Source: Facklamia sp050409585 (lineage in GTDB: Bacteria > Bacillota > Bacilli > Lactobacillales > Aerococcaceae). From it: a stretch of DNA of 64,000 bases. Below the pieces are notes generated by a model. It saw only the letters and a program-made list of their open reading frames with translations, made no database searches and was not told where the DNA came from. Both the position numbers and the translations under genes were made by a program. Shown here one piece after another: positions 1 to 7,982 of this stretch. The DNA is taken from assembly GCF_050409585.1 (NCBI RefSeq), contig NZ_JBNUPE010000003.1, positions 116,696-180,695 on the forward strand, read 5' to 3'. Position 1 is the stretch's first letter, and every line of letters begins with the position of its first letter.

Positions 1-328
1 AGGATGCTCCAATAACATACACAGGCTTATGAATAAAAGGTGTAACTTTATAAGATAGCCATTCAATTGTAGATTTTAAAGCAGGTGGAACAGTATGGAT
101 ATGTTCTGGGGTGGCTATTAATATACCATCCGCTTGAAGTATTTTTTTATTTAATAACTGAATCGCCGGATGATCTGTTTGATCATTACTAGCATCAAAC
201 ATCGGAATTTGGTTAATTTCAAGAATTTCTAATTCAAAATATTCAGCAAAGTGCCGCTTTATATACTGTAATAATAAACGATTAGACGAAAATTCTGCAT
301 TAGAGCCTACGATTCCTACTAATTTCAT
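1..328 (-). CDS. NADPH-dependent FMN reductase family protein (partial, 3' end cut by window)
   Basis: The minus-strand frame opens at the ATG at 326-328 (MKLVGIVGSNAEFSSNRLLL) and runs off the left edge, so only about the first 109 residues are visible. It has the flavodoxin-like fold signature of the NADPH-dependent FMN/azo reductase family: an N-terminal GIVGSN loop and an ATPEHIHTVPPALK segment that matches the TPEY-x-SIP flavin-binding motif, followed by an IEWLSY helix. It lies just downstream of a paralogue of the same length class (340-960) on the same strand, 11 bases apart, so the two are a tandem duplication and probably co-transcribed. Substrate unknown. Confidence 0.85.
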   Translation of the reverse strand, partial: MKLVGIVGSNAEFSSNRLLLQYIKRHFAEYFELEILEINQIPMFDASNDQTDHPAIQLLNKKILQADGILIATPEHIHTVPPALKSTIEWLSYKVTPFIHKPVYVIGAS

Positions 329-339
329 ATTATCCCCCC

Positions 340-960
340 TTACTCTTTAGCTTCGAACTGTTGATGATAGAACTTGCGAGCTTCATCCACATTTGCTTGA
401 TGCCTTTCTTGTAATAGTTCTGTGACACCAATAAATTGAAGAAAATCATTAAAATAAGCTTCTAACTGATTGACCTTATCTGGGAAAACTAAATTCCCTT
501 CTTTATCAAAAGCCTCTAAAGAGTTCCCCATTAAAAATTCACAACCAGGCATAAGCATTGCACGAATAACTGGTGCATTCATAATTGAACGCAGGTGTTG
601 TTGGGCTCTAGAAGTCCCTAAAACACCATAGGAAGTTCCCACAATCATTAAAGGTTTATCCACAAAAGGAAATATATTATAAGATAACCAAGATAAAGCG
701 TTCGTCAAAGCGGCTGGAATAGAATGATCGTACTCTGCAGTAGCAATAACCACTCCATCGGCTGCCTCAATTTTTTCAGCCATTTCAATGATTACCTCAG
801 GTAATTTCCCATCCGCTGGTTTATTAAAGATTGGCAGGCCTCGAACTTCAAGTAATTCGATATTCGCTCTATCTTGAAAATGTTTTTGAATAAATTGTAA
901 TAACTTACGATTGGTAGATTCCGTAGAATTATTTCCAACGATGCCAACAATTTTCTTCAT
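340..960 (-). CDS. NADPH-dependent FMN reductase (NAD(P)H:quinone/azo reductase type)
   Basis: 206 residues, the usual size for cytosolic flavodoxin-fold reductases that bind FMN and reduce quinones, azo dyes or chromate with NAD(P)H. The N-terminus GIVGNNSTESTNRKLL is the phosphate-binding loop for FMN, and ATAEYDHSIPAALTNALSW near residues 73-91 is the family's second flavin motif. The ATG at 958-960 follows a GGAGG ribosome site. It is paralogous to the partial gene at 1-328. Family assignment is firm; the physiological electron acceptor cannot be read from the sequence. Confidence 0.88.
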   Translation of the reverse strand: MKKIVGIVGNNSTESTNRKLLQFIQKHFQDRANIELLEVRGLPIFNKPADGKLPEVIIEMAEKIEAADGVVIATAEYDHSIPAALTNALSWLSYNIFPFVDKPLMIVGTSYGVLGTSRAQQHLRSIMNAPVIRAMLMPGCEFLMGNSLEAFDKEGNLVFPDKVNQLEAYFNDFLQFIGVTELLQERHQANVDEARKFYHQQFEAKE

Positions 961-992
961 ATTATTATACCTCCATAGAATAGTATTCCTAA

Positions 993-1679
993 TTAGAATA
1001 AAGATAATAGCGTCAAGAAAATAGGGGGTAAAAAGATTGCCGGTGTATAATTTAAAATCTTTAATTCAGTAATATTTAAAATATTCATGCCTAAGCCAAT
1101 CAATAATAGTGATCCTACTGCAATAATCTCATTTACCACTGCTACTGATAAAATAGGAGCTAAAAAGCCTGCTAAGATTACTAATAAGCCTTGGATGATT
1201 ATTACTGGAATTGCCGATAGTAAAACACCTGCTCCCAAAGATGAACTCAATAGAATGGCGGTAATGCCATCTAAAATAGACTTGGTATAGAGCGTGGTAT
1301 TATCACCGGTTAATCCACTTTCTAAAGATCCTAAAATAGACATTGAACCAATACAAAAGATCATTGCTGCTGAAATAAAACCTTGCCCTAACTGACTATC
1401 AGATCCTGGTTTTGATATTTTTTTTTCAATTAATGAAATCCCATAAGTTACCTTTTGATCAATATCAATTGATTCCCCAATCATTGCTCCTACAACAACT
1501 GACAAAATCATAACAATCGTATTTTCTCCAGCTAAGGTGCCATCAATTCCAATTGCGAGCACGCATAAAGCAATACCATGCATCAATCGCTCATGGATTT
1601 TTACAGGGATTCCTGCCTTTAAACCCATACCGATTAAACTACATATAACGATTACGATACCATTAATAATTACACCCAT
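993..1679 (-). CDS. DUF554 family integral membrane protein (YdfK/YqgA-like)
   Basis: 228 residues from the ATG at 1677-1679, chosen over the ATG at 1712 because it has a GAAGGA ribosome site nine bases upstream and gives MGVIINGIVIVICSLIG, the typical start of DUF554 proteins. About six or seven hydrophobic segments alternate with glycine-rich stretches, including AIGIDGTLAGEN and VGAMIGESIDID, which are characteristic of the family. The function of DUF554 is unknown; a transport role has been suggested from its topology. It stands alone between the FMN reductases and the AI-2E exporter gene. Confidence 0.85.
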   Translation of the reverse strand: MGVIINGIVIVICSLIGMGLKAGIPVKIHERLMHGIALCVLAIGIDGTLAGENTIVMILSVVVGAMIGESIDIDQKVTYGISLIEKKISKPGSDSQLGQGFISAAMIFCIGSMSILGSLESGLTGDNTTLYTKSILDGITAILLSSSLGAGVLLSAIPVIIIQGLLVILAGFLAPILSVAVVNEIIAVGSLLLIGLGMNILNITELKILNYTPAIFLPPIFLTLLSLF

Positions 1680-1813
1680 CTTAACAAATCCTTCACATAA
1701 AATTAAGAGCATCCAAAGGATACTCTTGCTTGACTGGCGTACTATCTCACCTTGACACTTAATTATTATAAAGATAAATTCATGATTTTTCCATAGAAAA
1801 CCAAGAACTAATT

Positions 1814-3070
1814 TTATTTTAATAATTGATTGGAATTTAGTAATTTATCAACTTGATCTTCTGCAGCAAAACCATCCTGCCCATCTTCAACCAAACACAT
1901 ATCAATTAAAGTTTCTTTAGAAAGCGATTGGTTCTTTAAATCATCACCATATAAATTAGAGTGTTTGCGGTAAATACGATATAGTTCTGTTACGATCACT
2001 TTAAGTACTGCAAAAGCAGGAACACCTAGAATCACACCCGTTACACCAAATATGCGCCCCGCTCCTAACAGAACAATTAAAATTGTAACTGGATGGATTT
2101 TTAAATTCGAGCTAAGAATTTGCGGTTGAATAAGTCTTCCTTCAACTAAAGCCTCAATCCCTATAACCAATAAGACCTTTATTAACATAAAAGGAGAGGC
2201 AATTAAACCAATAATTATGGCAGGAATAGCGGCAATGACTGACCCAATATAGGGAATGACATTAAGAAAAGTAGCAAGTACTCCTAAAGTAATCGCATAG
2301 TCTAGGCCTATAATGGAAAAACCAGCAGCGAAAATCATGCCCACAATAATTGCAACAATAATTTGGCCACGAATATATTGACCAATCTGATAGTGAGATT
2401 GATAAATCATAGTCTTAGTCGTTTCTCTATAGCGATCAGGAATATAATAAAGTATTTTAGGGAATAGCTTATAACCTTCTAATAAAAGATAATAAAGTAA
2501 GACAGGAATAGTAACTAAGCCGGTTACAACCGTTGAAACTGTACCTATCACGCTACCTAATCCACCAAAAGTCGATGTAATTAGCGGTTGAATTTGCTGG
2601 ATAAGTCCGTTTAAATCAACACTCCCCTCTTGATTAGCCAGATTAGGAAAGACTTCATTAAAATCAGGTAGTAAAGGAAGCTTGTTAAAAACATCTTGAA
2701 TTCCTGCTACATATTTAGGTAAATCATTAATAAATGAGCGCGTCTGACTTTGTACTATCGGCACGAGTGTAGCTACACCCCAAGTTACTAATAATGAGAG
2801 GCCAATAAAAATTAACCATATTGATAAATGACGGTTTACACCGCGTCTAGAGAGTTTAACCACTAAGGGCGAGAACAGATAGTACATAATGCCCGTTCCA
2901 ATGAAAGGAAAGGCAAAGAAGTTCAAGAAATCAAAGAGTGGTTGAAATAAATAAGAAATTTGTGTAAAAGCATAGATTGCCAAGACAATTAAAATAAATT
3001 TTAATAGCCGAATAACATTGCGATCATTCAAGAATTCTGACTTAAATAAAAACTGATTTAATTTTCGCAT
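1814..3070 (-). CDS. AI-2E family transporter (PF01594-type membrane exporter)
   Basis: 418 residues from the ATG at 3068-3070, preceded by a GGAGGG ribosome site; a TTG one codon upstream is less well placed. There are about eight transmembrane segments, with the family's hydrophilic loop after the second hairpin (around residues 95-160) and the conserved glycine-rich C-terminal region with the motifs NVIPYIGS and LLGAGRIFGVTGVILGVPAFAV. Family members export autoinducer-2 or act as Na+(Li+)/H+ antiporters. The acidic C-terminal tail (EDGQDGFAAEDQVDKLLN) is cytosolic. Substrate not inferable here. Confidence 0.88.
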   Translation of the reverse strand: MRKLNQFLFKSEFLNDRNVIRLLKFILIVLAIYAFTQISYLFQPLFDFLNFFAFPFIGTGIMYYLFSPLVVKLSRRGVNRHLSIWLIFIGLSLLVTWGVATLVPIVQSQTRSFINDLPKYVAGIQDVFNKLPLLPDFNEVFPNLANQEGSVDLNGLIQQIQPLITSTFGGLGSVIGTVSTVVTGLVTIPVLLYYLLLEGYKLFPKILYYIPDRYRETTKTMIYQSHYQIGQYIRGQIIVAIIVGMIFAAGFSIIGLDYAITLGVLATFLNVIPYIGSVIAAIPAIIIGLIASPFMLIKVLLVIGIEALVEGRLIQPQILSSNLKIHPVTILIVLLGAGRIFGVTGVILGVPAFAVLKVIVTELYRIYRKHSNLYGDDLKNQSLSKETLIDMCLVEDGQDGFAAEDQVDKLLNSNQLLK

Positions 3071-3161
3071 CAATACCCTCCTATCCTATATGAATTCATC
3101 TCAATCATACCACAAATAGAATTAAAATGATTGGCTTAACTACGATATAAATCTACCCTTA

Positions 3162-3170
3162 TGCTATAAT
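3162..3170 (+). promoter_or_regulatory. Extended -10 promoter element for the lactonase gene
   Basis: TGCTATAAT is an extended -10 box 28 bases before the start codon at 3199. No good -35 hexamer lies 17 bases upstream, which is tolerable for extended -10 promoters. A ribosome site AAAGGAG follows at 3183-3189. Confidence 0.55.
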
Positions 3171-3198
3171 ACTTTTGAAGAAGAAAGGAGTCCATCTT

Positions 3199-4239
3199 AT
3201 GAAAGAAAAATATTTTTTAGGTGGTTATACCCGTCGAGTTAATGAAGGATTAACATCGATCACTTTTGATTCTCAAAAAGAAACTTTCACAGAAAGAGAG
3301 TTAATCGATACAATTCAAAACCCCACCTATCTTGCCCTCTCAAAAGATAATCGCTATTTATTTGCAATTGAAAAAGAAGAACCTTTTTCAGGAGTGGCAG
3401 TATACAAAAAAAAGCATAATGATACCTGGATTAAAAAAAATTATTTTTATCACACCAAAGCAGCAGGATGTCATCTTTTCTATTTAGATTCTAAAAAAGT
3501 CCTCTACCTATCAAACTATCATGAAGGCACTATAGAAATCTATCACTTAAATGATGATGAAATAAAACATATACAGACTGTTGCCCACGATGGTTCATCT
3601 GTCCATCCTAATCAAACTCAGTCTCGTATCCACTTTACCTCTACTTTCAATCAAGATAAGTTTCTTTATGTTTGTGATTTGGGTAGTGATAAAATTTATG
3701 TATATTCCTTAGCTGAGAATGGCTCAATCTCCCATCTTGAGCAATCTTTAAATATTCCAGCTGGAACCGGTCCACGGCATTTAGCAATCCATCCTAATCA
3801 GAAATTTATCTACATTATTGGTGAGCTGAATAATACCACGATTTTATGTCATCTAAAACAAAATGGCCATTTAGAGATTATTGAAAGTTATCATAATATT
3901 CCAACCGATAGTCACCCAGAAGCCACCGGAGCTGCAATTAGAATTTCAAAAGATGGTAACTTTTTATATGTTTCGACACGCTATCAAGATCAAATTACCC
4001 TCTTTGGAGTGGATAAAACTAGCGGTAAGTTAAGCCTTCTACAAAGTATTTCATCATATGGAAAAGTTCCAAGAGATTTCTGCTTATCGCATGATGAAAA
4101 ATATTTGATTGTGGCTCATCAAGATTCTGATTACCTTACTTTATTTAAGAGAAATTCTGAAAGTGGAATAATTTCTTTAACCGATACAAAAGCTTATGCT
4201 CCTGAATGCGTTTGTATATTAGCATTAAATAATAAGTAA
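3199..4239 (+). CDS. Lactonase family beta-propeller protein (6-phosphogluconolactonase-like)
   Basis: 346 residues from the ATG at 3199, which has AAAGGAG at a normal distance; the in-frame TTG at 3175 sits before that ribosome site and is rejected. The sequence is a seven-bladed beta-propeller of the YbhE/Pgl type, with repeats such as FLYVCDLGSDKIYVYSL, GTGPRHLAIHPNQKFIYIIGE and GNFLYVSTRYQDQITLFGVD, the GPRHxxxHP motif being diagnostic. Family members hydrolyse 6-phosphogluconolactone to 6-phosphogluconate in the oxidative pentose phosphate pathway. No signal peptide is seen. It is a single gene between convergent terminator and divergent neighbours. Confidence 0.85.
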   Translation: MKEKYFLGGYTRRVNEGLTSITFDSQKETFTERELIDTIQNPTYLALSKDNRYLFAIEKEEPFSGVAVYKKKHNDTWIKKNYFYHTKAAGCHLFYLDSKKVLYLSNYHEGTIEIYHLNDDEIKHIQTVAHDGSSVHPNQTQSRIHFTSTFNQDKFLYVCDLGSDKIYVYSLAENGSISHLEQSLNIPAGTGPRHLAIHPNQKFIYIIGELNNTTILCHLKQNGHLEIIESYHNIPTDSHPEATGAAIRISKDGNFLYVSTRYQDQITLFGVDKTSGKLSLLQSISSYGKVPRDFCLSHDEKYLIVAHQDSDYLTLFKRNSESGIISLTDTKAYAPECVCILALNNK

Positions 4240-4288
4240 ATTTCATTAAAAAATATATTCAAAAAGTTAGTGATTAGTTAAAAATCAA

Positions 4289-4331
4289 AATGATTAGCAG
4301 ATTCAATAGAATTTGCTAATCATTTTTTTGA
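4289..4331. terminator. Bidirectional rho-independent terminator
   Basis: A near-perfect hairpin (ATGATTAGCA paired with TGCTAATCAT) is followed by TTTTTTT on the plus strand and, on the other strand, by an A/T-rich stretch. It lies between the converging lactonase (+) and EIIA (-) genes and can serve both. Confidence 0.8.
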
Positions 4332-4338
4332 TAACCTT

Positions 4339-4824
4339 TTACCTTAATGTCACATACCCAATTTCTTGTCCTTTAGTAACTGAACCGCTAGCAGTAATCT
4401 TAAACTCATCGATGATCTCTGAACCATTAACAAAGATAACTAACATCACATTATCCTTACCTGCTGCTTCAATTTCTTGATAATCAACTTCTGAAACAGC
4501 AGTGGTTGGTGTTAAGTTATCCCCTTCATTAACCAAAGTATTAAAAGGCTTACCTTCTAATTCCACCGTATCTAATCCCATATGAAGTAGTAATTCTAAA
4601 TTTTCTATTTGTATTCCCATCGCATGTTTAGTCGGAAAAACATTCATTAATTTACCCTGAACTGGTGAGTAGATGGTTGATTGACTCGGTTGAATAGCGT
4701 AGCCATCTCCCATCATTTTCTGAGAAAAAACTTGATCGTTGACTTCTTCTAAAGGAATTATTTGACCATCACAGACAGCATGTAGGCTGATTTTTTTAGC
4801 TTTTTTCTTAAATAACCCAAACAT
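4339..4824 (-). CDS. PTS glucose-type EIIA protein (IIA(Glc)/Crr domain)
   Basis: 161 residues forming a single soluble EIIA domain of the glucose superfamily. The phosphorylated histidine is in LLLHMGLDTVELEG, preceded by the paired H of TKHAMGIQIEN; both catalytic histidines are present. The ATG at 4822-4824 follows a GGAGGAATAA ribosome site. The protein takes phosphate from HPr and gives it to a glucose-type EIIB; in Firmicutes such stand-alone EIIA proteins serve EIIBC permeases that lack their own EIIA. No PTS permease is next to it, so its partner is elsewhere. Confidence 0.92.
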   Translation of the reverse strand: MFGLFKKKAKKISLHAVCDGQIIPLEEVNDQVFSQKMMGDGYAIQPSQSTIYSPVQGKLMNVFPTKHAMGIQIENLELLLHMGLDTVELEGKPFNTLVNEGDNLTPTTAVSEVDYQEIEAAGKDNVMLVIFVNGSEIIDEFKITASGSVTKGQEIGYVTLR

Positions 4825-4894
4825 TTTATTCCTCCTCTTGACTTCATTTTATCATATTTCTTCACAGACTCCTATTTTAAGAATTGACCACATA

Positions 4895-4923
4895 GTGACA
4901 TTTGTTTAATTGTTAGCTATAAT
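4895..4923 (+). promoter_or_regulatory. Probable sigma-A promoter of uppP
   Basis: GTGACA at 4895-4900 and TATAAT at 4918-4923 are separated by exactly 17 bases, 32 bases before the GTG start of uppP. The -10 is perfect and the -35 has one mismatch to TTGACA. Confidence 0.65.
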
Positions 4924-4954
4924 AAGCGAGAAAAAGATCACGAGGTGATATATA

Positions 4955-5788
4955 GTGCAAAACCTAGAATGGATGGAATTATTAAAAATTATTTTCTTAA
5001 GTATTGTTCAAGGAATTACAGAGTGGTTACCCATTTCTTCAACTGGACACTTAATTTTAGTTGAGGAATTTATTCAATTAAATCTCAATCCAAATTTTGT
5101 TGAAATGTTTCGAACTGTTGTACAATTTGGTTCAATTTTAGCTGTAGTCGTCCTTTATTTTAATAAACTTAACCCTTTGGATTTTAAAAAGTCTAGCCAA
5201 GAAAGAAAAAATATCTGGGTAATTTGGTTTAAAGTTGCTTTTGCTACCCTGCCAGCAGGAGTTCTGGGCCTATTGATCAATGATTACATGGAAGAGTATT
5301 TTAATACTCCTTATGTGGTCGCTGCTGCCTTAATCATTTATGGTTTTGCTTTCTTGTGGATTGAAAATAAAAAGCCAGCTCGTCATGCTAAACAAGTTAA
5401 TACTCTTAAAAAGATTTCTTTCCCTACGGCTTTTAAAACCGGTCTATTTCAGGCCTTGTCTTTAATTCCAGGTACTTCACGGTCGGGGTCAACCATCCTC
5501 GGTGGACTTTTATTAGGAATGGAAAGAACAGTTGCGACAGAGTTTTCTTTCTTTATGTCAATACCTGTTATGTTCGGAGCTTCTTTAGTTAAGTTAAAAG
5601 ACTTTGGCTTTGCTTTTACTAGTGCTGAACTTGTTTACCTCTTGGTAGGTATGTTTGTTGCCTTTCTTGTTTCCTTAATCGTCATCCGTTCACTTCTTAA
5701 ATTCATCAAAACGAATGACTTTAAACCTTTCGGTTACTACCGTATTATTTTGGGTGCCGTTGTCATTTTGTATTATTTATTTAAGTAA
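4955..5788 (+). CDS. uppP: Undecaprenyl-diphosphatase UppP (BacA)
   Basis: 277 residues, about eight transmembrane segments. It dephosphorylates undecaprenyl pyrophosphate at the membrane to recycle the lipid carrier for peptidoglycan and teichoic acid synthesis, and overproduction gives bacitracin resistance. Both signature motifs are intact: EWLPISSTGHLIL near residues 23-35 with the catalytic Glu/His region, and the PGTSRSGSTILGG phosphate-binding loop around residue 174. The start is a GTG at 4955 with an AGGTG ribosome site. Length matches the family. Confidence 0.96.
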   Translation: MQNLEWMELLKIIFLSIVQGITEWLPISSTGHLILVEEFIQLNLNPNFVEMFRTVVQFGSILAVVVLYFNKLNPLDFKKSSQERKNIWVIWFKVAFATLPAGVLGLLINDYMEEYFNTPYVVAAALIIYGFAFLWIENKKPARHAKQVNTLKKISFPTAFKTGLFQALSLIPGTSRSGSTILGGLLLGMERTVATEFSFFMSIPVMFGASLVKLKDFGFAFTSAELVYLLVGMFVAFLVSLIVIRSLLKFIKTNDFKPFGYYRIILGAVVILYYLFK

Positions 5789-5805
5789 TCTAAAAGAAAT
5801 AAGAG

Positions 5806-5850
5806 TTGACCCTATAGTGACCCCCAAGAAGTTGGACCAGAAAGATGCGT
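5806..5850. mobile_element. Possible terminal-repeat remnant of an IS3-family insertion sequence
   Basis: The stretch GTGACCCCCAAGAAGTTGGA resembles the outer ends of IS3/IS150-group elements in lactic acid bacteria, which typically contain TGACCCC...AGTTGGAC. No transposase frame and no matching opposite inverted repeat are visible in the following 300 bases, so at most a decayed end remains. Identification rests on pattern memory. Confidence 0.3.
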
Positions 5851-6167
5851 ACATGTTATATGTGCTTGTCTTTCTTATTTTATTGTTTTCTAAGCAGCTT
5901 GAAGTGATTGGCGATAAGCAAATCGGGCTCATCCAGATCAGGCTTTAAGATACAAAATATATACTTCTAACTTGTTTACGTATAAGGACTTATTTTTATT
6001 TCAATTTTATGATTGTTTTTATCTTCTTTTGATTCGCATAAATAATAATTTTTTAAGTTGGTCCATCATACTCAAAGCCAATGGAAGCCCAAAAGCTAGA
6101 CTTTCGGTCTCACGCTTGGACTTCGGCTTTAAAACTACTTATTAACTAAATTCATAAACGATTGAAC
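5851..6167. other. Intergenic region without a recognisable gene
   Basis: About 320 bases between uppP and the ABC-F gene (convergent). The only structure I see is an imperfect hairpin at about 6084-6132 (AAGC-x-AGAC ... GTCT-xx-GCTT inside an outer AAGCC/GGCTT pairing) that could terminate either transcript. A 77-codon plus-strand frame (5715-5948) overlaps the end of uppP and resembles no protein. Confidence 0.5.
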
Positions 6168-7703
6168 TTAATCAATAAGTTTAAGACCCTCTGGTTTAAG
6201 TAGATACAGTTGATGACATACCTCTTTTAAATATAAACGATCATGGGAGACGCTAATAATAGTTCCTGGAAATTCGCTTAAAACTTTCCGTATTTTTGGT
6301 TGTGAATTCGGAGAAAAATTACGCGTCGGCTCATCTAAGAAAAGAAGATTTGCTCTCATCAAATCCATTTTTAAAAATAATAATTTTGCTTTTTGTCCTC
6401 CTGATAATTCATTGATAGGGTGAGACATTTCCTCAGGAAGAAAATTCATACTGGCCAAAAAAGTCATTATTTGTGTTAATTCTTCGCTGCTTCCTTCCTT
6501 AGCAAGTAATTGAATCGGTGTCAAATTCGTATCGACGAATTCACTATGATTTTGAGGCATATAGGCAGGTATAATTCCTTCTCTATCACCATCTTGATTG
6601 AATAAAAGCCACATATGCTTTAAAAGCGTTGATTTGCCTACCCCATTAGCTCCCACAATTCCTATTTTATCCTGTCCTTGAACCGTTAGATTAATGTTTG
6701 GTGCTAGTAAACGACCTTCAACCTTTAAATTAAAATTGCTTACCTCCATAATCTTGCGCGAATCAGCAATTGGAATGGAGTGGTTAAAAAATATCTTAAT
6801 TGGGTCTTCAATTATCACTTGCTGACTTCCTTGTTGATGTTCGCGTTCAAGTCTTTTGCCCAATGACTTAACGGTCTTCATCTTTTTCGCTAGTAGTCGT
6901 CCGCTTGCTGAATCCTTAGTATGATTTAAACGATGATGCAAAGCTGACTCAAGCCTTTGTTGACGAGCAAACTTTTTAGCATATATTCTTTCATTTTGCT
7001 CAAAGTCTTTTTGCTGACTCGCGATCCTCTTATCACGATATAGAAGATAGTCCTTATAAGCTAATTTCGAAACTGTATGACATGGGTCTTTTCTATGCAA
7101 CAATCGCTCTAAATGAATAATCGAAGTGGCTGTTGATTGTAGTAGCGATTCATCATGTGAAACAAATAATATTGCTTGTTTACTTTCGCTAATAAATTTT
7201 TCTAAATACCTTATTGAATCAATATCTAAATCATTAGATGGTTCATCTAGTAGAACTAAATCCGCTTGCTGAGCTGCTATCCTTAACAGTGATAATTTTA
7301 TTTTTTCACCACCTGAGAGGGATCTCACTATTTGTTCAGAATGTAGTCGCTCCCAATCAAAACCTATTTTCATTCCAAATTTGATTATTTTATTATAATC
7401 CATTAAAAAGGGATCTACCTTTGCGAAAAAGAACTTTTCAATACTTAAACTAAGATCTTCCTCCTTCATTTGTTGAGGGAGGTATGCCATTTGACTGAAA
7501 GAATTAATTTTTTCGCCTTTAATAATTAGATAGTTACTAAGTGATTCATCATTCATTAACCACTTTAAGATAGTCGATTTCCCATTACCTTCTTCGCCAA
7601 TAATCGCTACTTTTTCGCCGGGATGAATAATAAAAGACAAGTCATCAATAATTTTAACGAAATCCTTACGATGGTATAAGCTTAGACTATTTACCTGTAA
7701 CAT
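6168..7703 (-). CDS. ABC-F family ATPase (ribosome-associated, possible antibiotic ribosomal-protection protein)
   Basis: 511 residues with two ABC ATPase domains and no transmembrane segment, the ABC-F layout. Domain 1 has Walker A GEEGNGKST (near residue 36), signature LSGGEKIKLSL and Walker B LVLLDEPSNDLD; domain 2 has GANGVGKSTLLK, LSGGQKAKLLFL and LLFLDEPTRNFSPNS. A basic, alpha-helical inter-domain linker (about residues 220-300) reaches the ribosomal peptidyl-transferase centre in known members. ABC-F proteins eject antibiotics or rescue stalled ribosomes. The upstream leader with a small open frame and alternative hairpins fits an inducible resistance-type member, but the drug class cannot be predicted. 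Confidence 0.88.
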   Translation of the reverse strand: MLQVNSLSLYHRKDFVKIIDDLSFIIHPGEKVAIIGEEGNGKSTILKWLMNDESLSNYLIIKGEKINSFSQMAYLPQQMKEEDLSLSIEKFFFAKVDPFLMDYNKIIKFGMKIGFDWERLHSEQIVRSLSGGEKIKLSLLRIAAQQADLVLLDEPSNDLDIDSIRYLEKFISESKQAILFVSHDESLLQSTATSIIHLERLLHRKDPCHTVSKLAYKDYLLYRDKRIASQQKDFEQNERIYAKKFARQQRLESALHHRLNHTKDSASGRLLAKKMKTVKSLGKRLEREHQQGSQQVIIEDPIKIFFNHSIPIADSRKIMEVSNFNLKVEGRLLAPNINLTVQGQDKIGIVGANGVGKSTLLKHMWLLFNQDGDREGIIPAYMPQNHSEFVDTNLTPIQLLAKEGSSEELTQIMTFLASMNFLPEEMSHPINELSGGQKAKLLFLKMDLMRANLLFLDEPTRNFSPNSQPKIRKVLSEFPGTIISVSHDRLYLKEVCHQLYLLKPEGLKLID

Positions 7704-7744
7704 AAAAAAACTCCTTTCTACTCTTGTGCCAAAAATCCATTATT

Positions 7745-7835
7745 AGCAGCTTAGAATAGAATAGAAGTATCCCCTATGTAACATTTGATACTTTCTAAAA
7801 AAGTTCACACTAAATAGAAGTCACTTCTACTCATG
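7745..7835 (-). promoter_or_regulatory. Alternative hairpins in the ABC-F leader (candidate attenuator)
   Basis: Reading the minus strand, four segments can pair in two ways: TAGAAGT with the adjacent ACTTCTA, and AGTATC with GATACT downstream; or the first TAGAAGT with the ACTTCTA embedded in the last segment (GATACTTCTA). This mutually exclusive 1:2/3:4 versus 1:4 arrangement is typical of attenuation leaders. No long U-run follows the second hairpin, so control could act on translation rather than termination. Confidence 0.4.
7805..7834 (-). CDS. Possible leader peptide (9 codons) upstream of the ABC-F gene
   Basis: A nine-residue frame, MSRSDFYLV, lies about 100 bases upstream of the ABC-F start and downstream of its promoter. 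It overlaps a self-complementary TAGAAGT/ACTTCTA segment. A four-codon frame with TTG start (MNNF) just upstream has a better ribosome site (GAGGAG). Leader peptides that stall in the presence of antibiotics are known for ABC-F and erm genes; here translation is only inferred. Confidence 0.35.
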   Translation of the reverse strand: MSRSDFYLV

Positions 7836-7888
7836 CTGCTTTCTTAGAAATTGTTCAAATGTAACACTCCTCTTAATAAGTTACTTTA

Positions 7889-7917
7889 ATTAAAGCATAT
7901 CTTTTTTTAAAATTCAA
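7889..7917 (-). promoter_or_regulatory. Probable sigma-A promoter of the ABC-F gene
   Basis: On the minus strand TTGAAT (7912-7917) and TTTAAT (7889-7894) are separated by 17 bases, and a TG precedes the -10 (TGCTTTAAT), making it an extended -10 promoter. It places the start of transcription about 180 bases upstream of the ABC-F start codon, leaving a long leader. Confidence 0.65.
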
Positions 7918-7935
7918 ATTTCACACTCTAAATAC

Positions 7936-7979
7936 TTATACAAAAAGCTTTCCTTAAAAAATTTTAAGAAAAGCTTTGT
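7936..7979 (-). terminator. Rho-independent terminator downstream of serS
   Basis: Minus-strand hairpin in which AAAGCTTTTCTTAAAA pairs with TTTTAAGGAAAGCTTT with a short loop, followed by a T-rich run. It lies directly after the serS stop codon. Confidence 0.8.
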
Positions 7980-7982
7980 ATA

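Noticed and set aside
4883..5822. Similar 16-base sequences flanking uppP (TTGACC-xx-ATAGTGAC at 4884 and 5806)
   Set aside because: Fourteen of sixteen bases agree, but the first copy is part of the uppP promoter region and there is no other sign of duplication; probably chance.
5715..5948. 77-codon frame overlapping the end of uppP
   Set aside because: Overlaps the uppP coding end, no ribosome site, no protein resemblance.
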